Below the pieces are notes generated by a model that worked only from the letters and a program-made list of their open reading frames with translations, ran no database searches and was not told the origin of the DNA. This document shows positions 34,093 through 43,969 of a stretch of DNA of 64,000 nucleotides, in pieces. The position numbers and the translations under genes are program-made. The DNA comes from Actinomycetota bacterium (lineage in GTDB: Bacteria > Actinomycetota > Acidimicrobiia > Acidimicrobiales > Ilumatobacteraceae), in NCBI GenBank assembly GCA_016871395.1, contig VFYV01000001.1:62001-126000 (forward strand), in the 5' to 3' direction. The number at the start of each line of letters is the position of its first letter. Position 1 is the first letter of the stretch.

Positions 34093-36729
34093 ATGACGTC
34101 GTCGTCCTCGCCCTCTCCTCGTCTCTCGGCGCCGTCGACGGCGAACGAACTTCGTCGGGCGTTCACCGACTTTTTCACCGAGCGTCAGCACACCGCAGTG
34201 GAGTCGGCCAGCCTCATTCCTCACGATCCCACCGTTCTGTTCACGGTCGCGGGAATGGTTCCCTTCAAGACGTATTTCGTCGGAGACGAAGTGGCGCCCT
34301 TCTCTCGGGCGGCGACCGTGCAAAAGTGCGCGCGAGCCGGCGGAAAACACAACGATCTCGATGATGTCGGGCGAACGAAGCGCCATTTGGTCTTCTTCGA
34401 GATGCTCGGCAACTTTTCGTTCGGCGATTACTTCAAGGAATCGGCCATCCCGTGGAGTTGGGAACTGGTCACGGAGCGGTTGGGCTTCGACGGGGACCGT
34501 ATCTGGGTCACCGTCCACACCAGTGATGACGAGGCCGAGAGCATCTGGCACGAACAAGTCGGCGTGCCCATGGATCGCATCCAACGCCTCGGCGACGCCG
34601 ACAACTTCTGGCAAATGGGCGACACCGGTCCCTGCGGGCCCTGCTCGGAGTTGCACATCGATCGCGGTTCGGCTTTCGGTCCGCCCGGTGGTCCGTTGAA
34701 CGACCCCCATGGGGACCGCTTCATGGAGTTTTGGAACCTGGTGTTCATGCAGTACAACCAGGCTCCCGACGGCTCCCGCACCCTGTTGCCGAAGCCGTCC
34801 ATCGACACGGGGGCCGGCCTGGAGCGAATTCTGACCCTCATCCAGAAGAAGGACTCGGTCTGGGAGACCGACGCTCTGTTTCCGATCGTCGAGGCGGCCC
34901 AGTCCGTGACCGGCGCCCGCTATCTCGTCGGCGACTACGAGGACCGCGCCAGTTTCAGCCTGCGCGTGCTCGCCGAACACGCACGATCGAGCACGATGCT
35001 GGTCGGCGACGGTGTGTTCCCGTCGAACGAGGGACGGGGATACGTGCTTCGGCGCATCATCCGACGCGCGGTGCGACACGCTTTCATGTTGGGCACCGAA
35101 TCGTCGGTCATGCCCACGTTGGTCGACACCGCCGTTTCGGTCATGGGACAGGCCTATCCGGACGTGGTTCGGCAAAGGGATTTCATCCTCGGTGTCCTGA
35201 GCAAGGAGGAGGAGCGTTTCCGTCAGACTCTCAAGACCGGACTCGGGATCCTTTCTGATGAGATCGACGTGGCCGTTCGGGAATCCCGAGGCATCTCTGG
35301 TTCGACGGCCTTCCTTCTTCACGACACGTACGGGTTCCCTCTCGAGGTCACCGAGGAGATCGTCGCCGAGCGCAACATCTCCGTCGATGTGCCGGGCTTC
35401 GAGTTGGAAATGGGTCGGCAACGCGATCGGGCCAAGGCCGCACGCAAAGGTGCCTCCCATGGCCCGGAACGCATGGACCAGTACCGCGAAATCCTCGATG
35501 CGTCCGGTCTGACCACGTTTGTCGGGTACACCGAGGCTGCGTCACGGTCCACGGTTGTCGCCATCCTCGAAGCGGGGGACGGAACCCTCGAGGTGTTCCT
35601 GGATCGGACTCCGTTCTACGCGGAGAGTGGCGGACAGGTCGGCGACACCGGTGCCCTCATCGGCCCTGACGGAGTCCTCTCGGTGCTCGACACCACGCTC
35701 GCCCTTCCGGGCTTGCATCGTCACCTGTGCCGTCCGTCGGGTGGCGTCGTCGAGGTCGGCCAGGCGGTCGAAGCAGAGATCGACGTCGCGCGTCGCACAG
35801 CCATCCGGCGTCACCACACTGCGACGCACGTGTTGCACTGGGCCCTGCGTGAGGTCCTCGGTGATCATGTCAAGCAGGCCGGTTCGCTCGTGAACGACGA
35901 TCGCCTCCGGTTCGATTTCAGCCACTATGCGGCGGTCACCGTCGATGAGTTGTGTCGCATCGAGGAAATCGCGAACGACGTGACCCTTCGCAACACCGAG
36001 GTGCGATCCGAGGAAACGGACAAGGAGACCGCTCTGCAGCGCGGCGCGATCGCTTTCTTCGGTGACAAGTACGGGGATCGGGTCCGTGTTCTCGAGGCCG
36101 GACCGTCCATCGAATTGTGCGGGGGAACGCACGTGTCGGCCACCGGGGACATCGGACTCATCAAGATCACCTCGGAATCCTCGATCGGCGCGAACCTTCG
36201 CCGTATCGAGGCCGTGGCCGGATTGCGCACTCTCGAGTTGGCGCGATCGATGGAAGGATCCCTGTCCGAGGCGGCACGCCTCGTGGGTTCGTCCGTCGAG
36301 GAGATCGTCGGGGGTGTGTCGAAGAAACTCGACGAGATTCGGGCCCTCAACGACGAGAACAAGGTCCTCCGCGGACGCGTGGCGACGGGTCGGGCGTCGG
36401 AGTTGTCGAGCCTGGCCGTCGACGGGGTCGTGATCGCCCGGGTCGACGATCTCTCGCCGAGCGATCTCCGCGATCTGGCCGTGGCCATCCGGCAACAAGC
36501 GGGCATCGAGGCCGTCGTGCTCGGGGGCGTTTCCCCGACCGGTGGCGTGTCCCTGGTCGGCGCGGTCGTGGCCTCTTTCCGCGTGCCGGCCGCCCAGCTC
36601 ATTCGGGAGGCGGCCAAGGCCGTGGGCGGAGGAGGCGGGGGAAAGGGAGATGTCGTCACCGCCGGTGGGAAGAATCCCGCCGGGCTCGACGAGGCCCTGC
36701 GTCTGGCTCGGGAGGCAGCCGGGGTCTGA
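34093..36729 (+). CDS. alaS: Alanyl-tRNA synthetase
   Basis: Class II synthetase of 878 residues charging tRNA-Ala. The catalytic domain starts ELRRAFTDFF and includes TVAGMVPFKTYF, QKCARAGGKHNDLDDVG and ETDALFPI. The editing domain carries the zinc site HHTATHVLH (about residues 575-583) and CGGTHVSATGDIG (about 675-687). The C-terminal C-Ala domain ends with GGGGGGKGDVVTAGG. It is the first gene of a long cluster (ruvX, mltG, aroECKBQ, pepQ, efp, nusB) also seen in mycobacteria. Confidence 0.96.
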   Translation: MTSSSSPSPRLSAPSTANELRRAFTDFFTERQHTAVESASLIPHDPTVLFTVAGMVPFKTYFVGDEVAPFSRAATVQKCARAGGKHNDLDDVGRTKRHLVFFEMLGNFSFGDYFKESAIPWSWELVTERLGFDGDRIWVTVHTSDDEAESIWHEQVGVPMDRIQRLGDADNFWQMGDTGPCGPCSELHIDRGSAFGPPGGPLNDPHGDRFMEFWNLVFMQYNQAPDGSRTLLPKPSIDTGAGLERILTLIQKKDSVWETDALFPIVEAAQSVTGARYLVGDYEDRASFSLRVLAEHARSSTMLVGDGVFPSNEGRGYVLRRIIRRAVRHAFMLGTESSVMPTLVDTAVSVMGQAYPDVVRQRDFILGVLSKEEERFRQTLKTGLGILSDEIDVAVRESRGISGSTAFLLHDTYGFPLEVTEEIVAERNISVDVPGFELEMGRQRDRAKAARKGASHGPERMDQYREILDASGLTTFVGYTEAASRSTVVAILEAGDGTLEVFLDRTPFYAESGGQVGDTGALIGPDGVLSVLDTTLALPGLHRHLCRPSGGVVEVGQAVEAEIDVARRTAIRRHHTATHVLHWALREVLGDHVKQAGSLVNDDRLRFDFSHYAAVTVDELCRIEEIANDVTLRNTEVRSEETDKETALQRGAIAFFGDKYGDRVRVLEAGPSIELCGGTHVSATGDIGLIKITSESSIGANLRRIEAVAGLRTLELARSMEGSLSEAARLVGSSVEEIVGGVSKKLDEIRALNDENKVLRGRVATGRASELSSLAVDGVVIARVDDLSPSDLRDLAVAIRQQAGIEAVVLGGVSPTGGVSLVGAVVASFRVPAAQLIREAAKAVGGGGGGKGDVVTAGGKNPAGLDEALRLAREAAGV

Positions 36730-37148
36730 TGCGGGCACTCGGCATCGACCTCGGAACCAAGAGGATCGGATTGGCCACGAGCGACCCCAGTGGAACGATC
36801 GCGACGCCACTGTCGACACTCGAACGTTCGCGTTCCGTCCGCTCGGATCACGCCGCCCTCGCGCGGATCGTCTCGGACGAGGAAATCGGGATCGTGGTTG
36901 TCGGTCTTCCCCTTCGAATGAACGGCGAACTCGGCGTCGCCGCCGAGGCCGCCCAGCGAGAGGCGGGGCTTCTCGGTACCTTTCTCGATGTGCCGGTGAT
37001 TCTCTTCGACGAGCGGATGACGACGGTGGCCGCCGATCGTGTCCTGAAGGAGGCCAGCATCAGTGCGAGTCGTCGTCGACGCTACGTCGATCGGGTTGCG
37101 GCGGCAGTGATGTTGCAGTCATGGCTCGACCGGGGCTGTCCCCGATGA
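36729..37148 (+). CDS. ruvX: YqgF/RuvX family nuclease
   Basis: RNase H-fold protein of 139 residues. MRALGIDLGTKRIGLA (residues 1-16) holds the first catalytic Asp, VVVGLPLRMNGELG (about 56-69) the second block, FDERMTTVAADRVL (about 96-109) the third, and YVDRVAAAVMLQ the last Asp. The family processes the 5' end of 16S rRNA in E. coli and was first named as a Holliday junction resolvase. The start shares one base with the alaS stop. Confidence 0.92.
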   Translation: MRALGIDLGTKRIGLATSDPSGTIATPLSTLERSRSVRSDHAALARIVSDEEIGIVVVGLPLRMNGELGVAAEAAQREAGLLGTFLDVPVILFDERMTTVAADRVLKEASISASRRRRYVDRVAAAVMLQSWLDRGCPR

Positions 37149-38284
37149 CGGACCTCGATCATGATCGTTTGACTCCGGAGGTTCGGATCGCATCTCCGAA
37201 CTGGAGGCGTTGGCGGCGCGTCATCGTCTCGGTGGGACTCGGCATCGGCATGATCGGCCTGTTGTGGTTCGGTATCGATCAGTTGACGTACCTGCGCAAG
37301 GTGAATCCTCCCGGCAACCCGTTGGCCGCCGACGTCTTTCGAGTCGTCGAAGGATCCGACGTCGGCTCCCTGGCCCTCGATCTCGAAACCGCGGGATTCA
37401 TCGTCGACTCCTCGGTGTTCGAGCGCTACGTCGGTGAAAAAGGTGGACTCGAGATCACCCCCGGGTACTACACCATGCGACCCCGAGATCACCTCGGCAA
37501 TTTGTTACGCGTTCTTCGAACCCCACCCAACGAGACCTACTTCAAGATGACGTTTCCCGAGGGTTTCACCGTCGATCAAATCGCCGAGCGGGTCGCCGGT
37601 GAGATGCGCTCAGTCGACGTTGAGGACTTCGTCACCGACGCCGGTCTGAAGGGGACCGCGTCGGTCGTCAGATCGAAGTATCAACCGGACACGATCTCGA
37701 GTTTGGAGGGTTTGCTGTTTCCCGACACCTATTTGATTTCCGGTGATTCCACGAGCGCTCAGATTCTGCGCGACATGATCTCACTCATGGAGCGGGTCGG
37801 TCGTCAAGAGGGTCTCGACGACGGCGATCTGGGACGAAGCCCTTACGACGTTCTGATCATCGCCTCCATGATCGAGCGGGAGGCCAAGCTCGACGATGAT
37901 CGGGACTTGATCGCTCGGGTCATCTACAACCGCCTCGAGGCCGGAATGCCCCTCGAGATCGATGCCACGCTGTATTACCGACAGGATCCGGCTCTTCCCT
38001 TTGCCGATCTCAAGGCCATCGACAGCCCCTACAACACCTACCTCTACCTCGGCCTTCCGCCGACACCGATCGCCAACCCGGGACGAAAGTCGATCGCGGC
38101 AGCCCTCGATCCGGCGCCGAATCCGTCGGCCGGTGATCCGCTCTGTGCACAAATCACCGAGGTCGACCGATGTCGCTATCTCTACTATGTGTTGGCCGAC
38201 GAGGACGGGCGACACGTTTTCGCGGCGACGTTGGACCAGCACCTTGCCAACGTTCAAGCGGCCATAGCAGCGGGAGTCCTCTGA
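37145..38284 (+). CDS. mltG: Endolytic murein transglycosylase
   Basis: Membrane-bound lytic transglycosylase of 379 residues that cleaves nascent glycan strands. A cytoplasmic tail of about 28 residues precedes one membrane helix (VIVSVGLGIGMIGLLWFGID, about 28-47). A LysM-like part with VFRVVEGSDVGSLALDLE follows, and the catalytic domain has the Glu in IIASMIEREAKLDDDRD, then VIYNRLEAGMPLEIDATLYY and LPPTPIANPG. The start overlaps the ruvX stop by 4 bases. Confidence 0.93.
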   Translation: MTDLDHDRLTPEVRIASPNWRRWRRVIVSVGLGIGMIGLLWFGIDQLTYLRKVNPPGNPLAADVFRVVEGSDVGSLALDLETAGFIVDSSVFERYVGEKGGLEITPGYYTMRPRDHLGNLLRVLRTPPNETYFKMTFPEGFTVDQIAERVAGEMRSVDVEDFVTDAGLKGTASVVRSKYQPDTISSLEGLLFPDTYLISGDSTSAQILRDMISLMERVGRQEGLDDGDLGRSPYDVLIIASMIEREAKLDDDRDLIARVIYNRLEAGMPLEIDATLYYRQDPALPFADLKAIDSPYNTYLYLGLPPTPIANPGRKSIAAALDPAPNPSAGDPLCAQITEVDRCRYLYYVLADEDGRHVFAATLDQHLANVQAAIAAGVL

Positions 38285-39132
38285 TGACGGAACGACGGGA
38301 GCCCATCACCGGTCGTACGCGTTTGGCCGTGGTCATCGGCGATCCCGTGGAGCAAAGTCTGTCCCCGGTCATTCACAATGCGGCGTTCTCCAGTTCCGGC
38401 GTCGACTGGACCTACGCGGCGTTGCGGGTCTCGTCCGAGACGCTCGGAGCGTTCATCGGGTTGTTGCGTGGTTCGTCGATTTCCGGTGTGAGCGTCACGA
38501 TGCCCCACAAAGATGCCGTCGCCGGACTCGTGGACCGACTCGACGATTCGGCCGCGGCATTGTCGAGCGTCAACACCATCGTGAAGAAGGATGACGGACA
38601 GTTGGTCGGATACAGCACCGACGGGGACGGTCTCTGTGATGCCCTCCGCGAAGCCGAGGTTTCGGTGGAGGGGAGTCGGGTGTTGGTTCTCGGCGCTGGT
38701 GGTGCCGCGCGCTCGATCGTCGACGCGATGGCGCGAAACGGCTCGGACGCGATCCTCGTTCACAATCGAACCGTTGCCAAGGCACAGCGCTTGGTGCCCT
38801 TGGCGCAAGGTCGGGGAACGGTGGTCTCCGGCGATGATTTGGCGGCGGCGATACGGGACAGTGAGATCGTGGTCAACGCCACGAGTGTCGGAATGGGACA
38901 GCCGGAGAGTCCGCTGCCCGACGGGGTACTCGGCCCGAAACACGTCGTGGTCGACATCGTCTACCACCCGTTGCGCACCGTTCTCCTGCAACAAGCCGAG
39001 CGCTCCGGCTGTCGAACGATCGATGGTTCGCGAATGCTGATCCATCAGGCCGCGCGTCAACAGGTTCTCTGGACAGGGCGTCGTCCCGACGTCACGTCGA
39101 TGACGCGAGCCGCTCGACGGGCTCTGGCCTGA
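38284..39132 (+). CDS. aroE: Shikimate dehydrogenase
   Basis: NADPH-dependent reduction of 3-dehydroshikimate to shikimate. The protein has 282 residues. The substrate block is GDPVEQSLSPVIHNAAF (about residues 19-35), the catalytic Lys is in SVTMPHKDA, the cofactor loop is VLVLGAGGAARSI (about 131-143), NATSVGMG is near 199, and the C-terminal block GSRMLIHQAARQ is complete. It shares one base with the mltG stop. First of the aro genes here. Confidence 0.94.
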   Translation: MTERREPITGRTRLAVVIGDPVEQSLSPVIHNAAFSSSGVDWTYAALRVSSETLGAFIGLLRGSSISGVSVTMPHKDAVAGLVDRLDDSAAALSSVNTIVKKDDGQLVGYSTDGDGLCDALREAEVSVEGSRVLVLGAGGAARSIVDAMARNGSDAILVHNRTVAKAQRLVPLAQGRGTVVSGDDLAAAIRDSEIVVNATSVGMGQPESPLPDGVLGPKHVVVDIVYHPLRTVLLQQAERSGCRTIDGSRMLIHQAARQQVLWTGRRPDVTSMTRAARRALA

Positions 39133-39140
39133 CGAAACGG

Positions 39141-39156
39141 TATCCTTCAGGCGATG
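39141..39156 (+). promoter_or_regulatory. Leaderless promoter for aroC: TATCCT, 7 bases, ATG
   Basis: TATCCT at 39141-39146 lies in the 21-base gap after aroE, with 7 bases before the aroC ATG. It would allow aroC-aroK-aroB to be expressed apart from the upstream genes. Confidence 0.5.
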
Positions 39157-40308
39157 TTGCGCTTTCTGACCGCCGGCGAGTCCCACGGGCGAGCCCTGAT
39201 GGTGATCGTGGAGGGGCTGCCGGCCGGTCTCGCGGTCACCGTCGAGGACATTCAGTCCGAACTCTCGCGTCGCCGACTCGGCTACGGACGTGGCCCCCGG
39301 CAGCGCTTCGAGCAGGACGAGGTCACCTTGGTCGGGGGAGTCCGACATGGTCGGACCCTCGGATCACCCGTCGCCATCGAGATCCAGAACACCGAGTGGT
39401 TCCGCTCCGACAAGTGGCACGAGGAAATGGATCCGGCGCCCGGTGCCACCAAGGCCCCCCTCACGCGGGTTCGCCCGGGACACGCCGATCTGGCCGGTAT
39501 GCAGAAGTACGGCTTCGACGACGCCCGAGATGTTCTGGAGCGGGCCAGCGCCCGGGAGACCGCTGCCCGTGTAGCTGCCGGCACCTTGGCGAAGTTGTTG
39601 CTCGGGCACATCGGTGTCCAGGTCATGTCGCACGTCATCCAGATGGGCGCGGTTCGTTCGAACGCGATGCGGCCCACTTTTGCCGACCTGGCCGCAGTGG
39701 ACGAGTCTCCGGTGCGTTGTTTCGACTCCGATGCGGCCGCCCGCATGATCTCCGAAGTTGAACTGGCCGCGAAAGAAGGGGACAGCCTCGGCGGCATCAT
39801 CGAGGTCATCGGGTTCGGAGTACCCGTGGGCCTCGGAAGCCACGTTCACTGGGATCGGAAGTTGGACGCTCTGCTGGCACAGGCGGTCATGAGCATTCAG
39901 GCCGTGAAGGGAGTCGAAATCGGCGACGGCTTCGAGGTGGCTGGTCGTCGCGGCAGTGCGGCTCATGATGCCGTTCATTGGGACGATCAGACGGCTGGAT
40001 ACGTCCGCGAGACCGCCTTGGCCGGGGGCACCGAGGGCGGCATCAGCAACGGCGGTTTGCTGGTGGTCCGCGCGGCGATGAAGCCACTGGCGACCTTGAA
40101 CAAGCCGTCTTTGCCGACCGTCGACGTGGTGACCAAGGACTCCACCGTGTCGTTCAAGGAGCGCACCGACGTGACCGCCGTGCCGGCCATGGGAGTAGTG
40201 GCCGAGACGATGGTGTCGCTGGTGTTGGCCGCCGAGGCCCAACGAAAGTTCGGCGGCGACTCGCTGACCGAGTTCTGTCGCAACGCGGCGAACGCCACGG
40301 CGCGATGA
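39154..40308 (+). CDS. aroC: Chorismate synthase
   Basis: Converts EPSP to chorismate with reduced FMN. The protein has 384 residues. The start block [20 protein letters not shown] (residues 4-23), [53 protein letters not shown] and the C-terminal [18 protein letters not shown] are all family signatures. The last 4 bases overlap aroK (ATGA). Note that aroA (EPSP synthase) is not in this cluster. Confidence 0.96.
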   Translation: MLRFLTAGESHGRALMVIVEGLPAGLAVTVEDIQSELSRRRLGYGRGPRQRFEQDEVTLVGGVRHGRTLGSPVAIEIQNTEWFRSDKWHEEMDPAPGATKAPLTRVRPGHADLAGMQKYGFDDARDVLERASARETAARVAAGTLAKLLLGHIGVQVMSHVIQMGAVRSNAMRPTFADLAAVDESPVRCFDSDAAARMISEVELAAKEGDSLGGIIEVIGFGVPVGLGSHVHWDRKLDALLAQAVMSIQAVKGVEIGDGFEVAGRRGSAAHDAVHWDDQTAGYVRETALAGGTEGGISNGGLLVVRAAMKPLATLNKPSLPTVDVVTKDSTVSFKERTDVTAVPAMGVVAETMVSLVLAAEAQRKFGGDSLTEFCRNAANATAR

Positions 40309-40844
40309 TTTCGGCCGTGCGCCACGTGGCTCTCGTGGGCCTCATGGGTAGCGGCAAATCGACCGTGGGGCGCCGTTTGGCGCGCTCGCTCGGGCGTGAG
40401 TTCGTCGACACCGATACCCGCGTCGAGGTCATGTCTGCGCGGTCCATCCGTGACATCTTCACCGAGGATGGCGAGGAGGGTTTCCGCGACCGGGAGTCGC
40501 AGGTGTTGGTGGAGGCCCTCGACGCCGTGACGTCGTCGGTCATCGCCACGGGAGGTGGTGTCGTGTTGCGCGACGCCAACCGACGTTCGCTCGTGAACCA
40601 TTCGGTTATCTGGTTACGAGCCCGTCCCGAGACACTCGTCGATCGGGTCGCGAGTTCCACCCGCGGCGGGGCCGAGCACCGTCCCCTCATCGGCACGGAT
40701 CCGCTCGCTAATTTGTCGCTCATGGCCAACGAACGACGGACGATGTACGAAGAGGTCAGCGACGTCATCATCGATGTGGACGCCCTCGCCATCGACCAGA
40801 TCGTCCGCTCGTGCGTCGAGGCCGTGAAGGAGCTCGAGCGGTGA
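40305..40844 (+). CDS. aroK: Shikimate kinase
   Basis: ATP-dependent phosphorylation of shikimate. The protein has 179 residues. The P-loop is [14 protein letters not shown] (about residues 13-26), the substrate site is FVDTDTRVE (about 33-41), FRDRESQVL lies near 60, and the nucleotide and substrate block [11 protein letters not shown] near 79. The lid region contains HRPLIG. It overlaps aroC upstream and aroB downstream by 4 bases each. Confidence 0.95.
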   Translation: MISAVRHVALVGLMGSGKSTVGRRLARSLGREFVDTDTRVEVMSARSIRDIFTEDGEEGFRDRESQVLVEALDAVTSSVIATGGGVVLRDANRRSLVNHSVIWLRARPETLVDRVASSTRGGAEHRPLIGTDPLANLSLMANERRTMYEEVSDVIIDVDALAIDQIVRSCVEAVKELER

Positions 40845-41857
40845 GCCGTCACGAGGTGATCGTCGATCTCGCGGAGCGGTCCTATCCGATAATCGTGGGG
40901 CCTGGAGTCAGTCGCGAAGTCGTCGGGTTCCTTCCGTCGGCAGCGAAACGTGCCGTCATCGTGACACAGGACGGTCTTCCGACCATCGACCTCGCGGGTG
41001 TGCCGAGCACCACCGTGTACATCGGTCGGGGCGAGGAACACAAGACGCTGGCGACCGTCGAAGAATTGTGCCGTGCGTTCGCCGGGTTCGGGCTCACTCG
41101 AAACGATGTCATCGTCGCGGTGGGCGGGGGAATGGTCACCGATGTGGCGGGTTTCGCGGCCTCCATGTGGCACCGGGGAACGGCGGTCGTTCACGTGGCG
41201 ACGTCCCTCGTGGCGATGGTCGACGCGGCGATCGGGGGCAAGACGGGGGTCAACATCTTCGAAGGCAAGAACTTGCTGGGAGCCTTTTGGCAGCCCGACG
41301 CCGTGTTGTGCGATCTCGACCACCTCGCCTCCCTACCCGCCGCCGAGACCCGGTGTGGGTGGGGTGAGGTCGCCAAGTACCACTTCATCTCGGGACAGGA
41401 CATGTTGGCGATGGATCTCGACGAACGGGTGGCCACGTGTGTTCGAATCAAGGCCGAGATCGTCTCGGCGGACGAACGCGACGCCGGTGCCCGGGCGCTG
41501 TTGAACTACGGGCACACCTTGGGTCACGCCATCGAGACCGTCACTCGTCACTCCGTGGCTCATGGAGAGGCGGTGGCGATGGGTTTGGTGTTCGCCGCTC
41601 GTTTGGCCCATCGTCTCGGACGAATCGACTGGAACCGTGTGCAGCGCCACCACGAGGTGGTCGGTCAGGAGTACGGGTTGGCCGTCAAGCCGTCGGGACC
41701 CTTGGACGTGAACGCATTGATGGTCGCCATGGCGCGCGACAAAAAGGCGACCGCGGGCCTCACCTTCGTCCTCGACTCTCCGCGCGGCCTCGAGGTGGTT
41801 GCCGGCATCGATCCGGACATCGTGTCGTCCGTACTCGTCGAGTACCTCGCTCCCTGA
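40841..41857 (+). CDS. aroB: 3-dehydroquinate synthase
   Basis: Converts DAHP to 3-dehydroquinate with NAD and a divalent metal. The protein has 338 residues from GTG 40841. GRGEEHKTLATVEEL, AVGGGMVTDVAGFAASMWHRG (NAD site), AAIGGKTGVN, the metal ligand Glu in GWGEVAKY, and LLNYGHTLGHAIE plus SVAHGEAVAMG (metal His residues) are all present. The start overlaps aroK (GTGA). Confidence 0.95.
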   Translation: MSRHEVIVDLAERSYPIIVGPGVSREVVGFLPSAAKRAVIVTQDGLPTIDLAGVPSTTVYIGRGEEHKTLATVEELCRAFAGFGLTRNDVIVAVGGGMVTDVAGFAASMWHRGTAVVHVATSLVAMVDAAIGGKTGVNIFEGKNLLGAFWQPDAVLCDLDHLASLPAAETRCGWGEVAKYHFISGQDMLAMDLDERVATCVRIKAEIVSADERDAGARALLNYGHTLGHAIETVTRHSVAHGEAVAMGLVFAARLAHRLGRIDWNRVQRHHEVVGQEYGLAVKPSGPLDVNALMVAMARDKKATAGLTFVLDSPRGLEVVAGIDPDIVSSVLVEYLAP

Positions 41858-41891
41858 GTCAAAAGACGATCGTCCGCGAGTCCGGCAGGGG

Positions 41892-41906
41892 TAGTGTCCG
41901 AACGTG
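41892..41906 (+). promoter_or_regulatory. Leaderless promoter for aroQ: TAGTGT, 6 bases, GTG
   Basis: TAGTGT at 41892-41897 in the 46-base gap after aroB, 6 bases, then the GTG at 41904. Confidence 0.5.
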
Positions 41907-42344
41907 TCCCGCATCCTGCTTCTTCACGGTCCGAATCTCGACCTGCTCGGTCAGCGGGAACCCGAGGTCTACGGCCCGAGCACCCTCGACGACTACGTGA
42001 AGGTGGTCCGAAAAGTGGCTGAGGATCGCGGCTGGTCCGTCGACGACCTCCAGTCGAATCATGAGGGCGATTTGATCGACGCCATTCACGGCGCGCGCGG
42101 TCGCCACGATGTCATCATCATCAACGCCGGTGCCTTGACCCATTACTCCTGGAGTATCCACGACGCGTTGGGCGCGTTCGAGGGCCGGATCATCGAGGTC
42201 CACATCTCCAACCCTCATGCCCGCGAAGCTTTTCGTCATACCAGTGTCATCACGCCCAAAGCGACGAACACGATCGTCGGACTGGGGCTACGGGGTTACG
42301 AGATCGCGGCCCAAGTGGCGACGAGTCGGTCGTCGCGACCATGA
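41904..42344 (+). CDS. aroQ: Type II 3-dehydroquinate dehydratase
   Basis: Dehydrates 3-dehydroquinate to 3-dehydroshikimate. The protein has 146 residues, a flavodoxin-like fold that forms dodecamers in known members. ILLLHGPNLDLLGQREPEVYG (about residues 4-24) holds the catalytic Tyr 23 (EVYG) and the flexible loop Arg, QSNHEGDLID is near 50, IINAGALTHYS near 73, and VHISNPHAREAFRHTS (about 98-113) holds the catalytic His. The end overlaps pepQ by 4 bases. Confidence 0.95.
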   Translation: MSRILLLHGPNLDLLGQREPEVYGPSTLDDYVKVVRKVAEDRGWSVDDLQSNHEGDLIDAIHGARGRHDVIIINAGALTHYSWSIHDALGAFEGRIIEVHISNPHAREAFRHTSVITPKATNTIVGLGLRGYEIAAQVATSRSSRP

Positions 42345-43417
42345 CGATCGCGCGCGACCGTTGCGGGCTGGCGTTCACGTTGGCCGGCTCCGATCATGAC
42401 GTCTTGTTGCTGTCCGCCCTCGAGGATGTCCGATGGTGCACCGGTTTCACCGGATCGAACGGCTGGCTCGTGATATCGCGTGAATCCACCGCCTTGCTCA
42501 CCGACGGTCGCTACACGGAGCAAGCGCGAGCCGAGGTTCCGGTCTCTATCGACGTCGTCGAGTGTCGATCCGCCGGGGCCATGGTCGAGGCTCTCGGTCG
42601 TGTCGCATCGTCGGGAACGATCGCCGTTCAGGAGGGAGACCTGACGGTGTCCGCCTGGCGAGGAATTGCCAAGACGGTCGGGCGCCGACTCGCGCCCGCT
42701 TCGGGAGAACTGGCAGATCTACGACGTGCGAAAACCGACAGTGAGATCTCGATCATCCGGCGCGCGGCTCGGATCGCTGACGATGCCTTGGCGTCCTGCG
42801 TCGAGTTGCTTCGTCCGGGATCGAGTGAACGCCTGGTGCGCGACGCTCTCGAATCCCGCATGCGCGAGCTCGGTGCCGATGGACCTTCGTACGACACCAT
42901 CGTCGCGGGTGGGCCGATCAATTCGGCGCGTCCCCACCATCGACCGACCGAGCGGACCTTCCAAGCGGCTGATTCGATCGTGGTCGATGTCGGCGCGTTG
43001 GTGGACGGATACCACTCGGACATGACGCGCACCTTCTTCGTGGGAGAACCGGCCCCCGAGATGCTCGTCTGGTACGACACGCTTCTCGAGGCGCAGTCGA
43101 CGGCGATCGATCTGGTCGAGCCTGGTCGGGCGGTCCGTGAGATCGACGCGGCCTGTCGAGAGGTTCTCACTCGGGCCGGACTCGCCGAGTACTTCACCCA
43201 CGGTCTCGGCCATGGTGTCGGGCTGTTGATCCACGAGAATCCTTACATCAACCAATCCGCGACTGCGGTTTTGCGACCCGGCGATGTCGTCACGATCGAG
43301 CCCGGGCTCTATCGTGGGGGTTTGGGAGGGATGCGGATCGAGGACCTGATCCTCGTCACAGAGTCGTCCCACGAGAATCTCACCAGTTCCCCGAAGGATC
43401 CCAGATGCCCGCGATAA
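42341..43417 (+). CDS. pepQ: Xaa-Pro aminopeptidase family (M24) peptidase
   Basis: Creatinase/prolidase-fold peptidase of 358 residues with an N-terminal domain (about 1-125) and a C-terminal pita-bread domain. Metal ligands are visible: two Asp in [18 protein letters not shown] (about 210-227), His in [13 protein letters not shown], Glu in VTIEPGLY and Glu in MRIEDLILV. It removes residues next to proline. The position next to efp is conserved in many bacteria and fits the Pro theme, as EF-P relieves stalling at polyproline. It overlaps efp by 13 bases. Confidence 0.9.
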   Translation: MTIARDRCGLAFTLAGSDHDVLLLSALEDVRWCTGFTGSNGWLVISRESTALLTDGRYTEQARAEVPVSIDVVECRSAGAMVEALGRVASSGTIAVQEGDLTVSAWRGIAKTVGRRLAPASGELADLRRAKTDSEISIIRRAARIADDALASCVELLRPGSSERLVRDALESRMRELGADGPSYDTIVAGGPINSARPHHRPTERTFQAADSIVVDVGALVDGYHSDMTRTFFVGEPAPEMLVWYDTLLEAQSTAIDLVEPGRAVREIDAACREVLTRAGLAEYFTHGLGHGVGLLIHENPYINQSATAVLRPGDVVTIEPGLYRGGLGGMRIEDLILVTESSHENLTSSPKDPRCPR

Positions 43418-43968
43418 CCACCAACGATCTGAAGAATGGAATCACCCTCGAATTGGACAATGGCTTGTTCCAGGTGGTCGAGTTCCAACACGTGAAGCCG
43501 GGCAAAGGCGGGGCGTTCGTCCGAACGAAATTGCGCAATCTTCGCACCGGGAACGTCTTCGACAAGACCTTCAACGCCGGGATCCGCGTCGAGCAGGCGA
43601 TCCTCGACAAGAAGGACATGCAGTTCCTGTATCGCGACGGCGACGATTACGTTTTCATGGACACCACCAGTTACGAGCAGATGTCGGTGGCTCCGGTCGC
43701 CCTCGGTGACGCTGCCAACTATCTCGTCGAATCGATGGTGGCCATCATCGCCATTCACAATGCCGAGATCGTGTCCGTCGAAATTCCCGCCTCGGTCGAG
43801 CTGACCATCGCCAACACCGAACCCGGTATCCAGGGTGATCGCGTGTCCGGAGCGCGAAAGCCCGCCGAACTGGAGACCGGCAAGGTGATCCAGGTGCCAC
43901 TGTTCGTCAACATCGGGGACCGGGTGAAGGTGGACACCCGCTCTGGCGATTACATCACTCGAGTCTGA
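43405..43968 (+). CDS. efp: Elongation factor P
   Basis: Three-domain tRNA-mimic protein of 187 residues that helps ribosomes past polyproline stretches. The modification-loop tip is [17 protein letters not shown] (about residues 30-46), with a Lys at the tip as in most bacteria. [19 protein letters not shown] and [20 protein letters not shown] complete the family signature. No EpmA, EarP or YmfI modification gene is in the window. The start lies inside the end of pepQ. Confidence 0.95.
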   Translation: MPAITTNDLKNGITLELDNGLFQVVEFQHVKPGKGGAFVRTKLRNLRTGNVFDKTFNAGIRVEQAILDKKDMQFLYRDGDDYVFMDTTSYEQMSVAPVALGDAANYLVESMVAIIAIHNAEIVSVEIPASVELTIANTEPGIQGDRVSGARKPAELETGKVIQVPLFVNIGDRVKVDTRSGDYITRV

Positions 43969-43969
43969 C

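Noticed and set aside
33847-35460. Open frame of 537 codons on the minus strand across alaS
   Set aside because: It lies antisense to the conserved AlaS catalytic domain and its product has no family resemblance; high-GC codon bias leaves such antisense frames open. Similar antisense frames across dnaE, guaB1 and thrS were rejected for the same reason.
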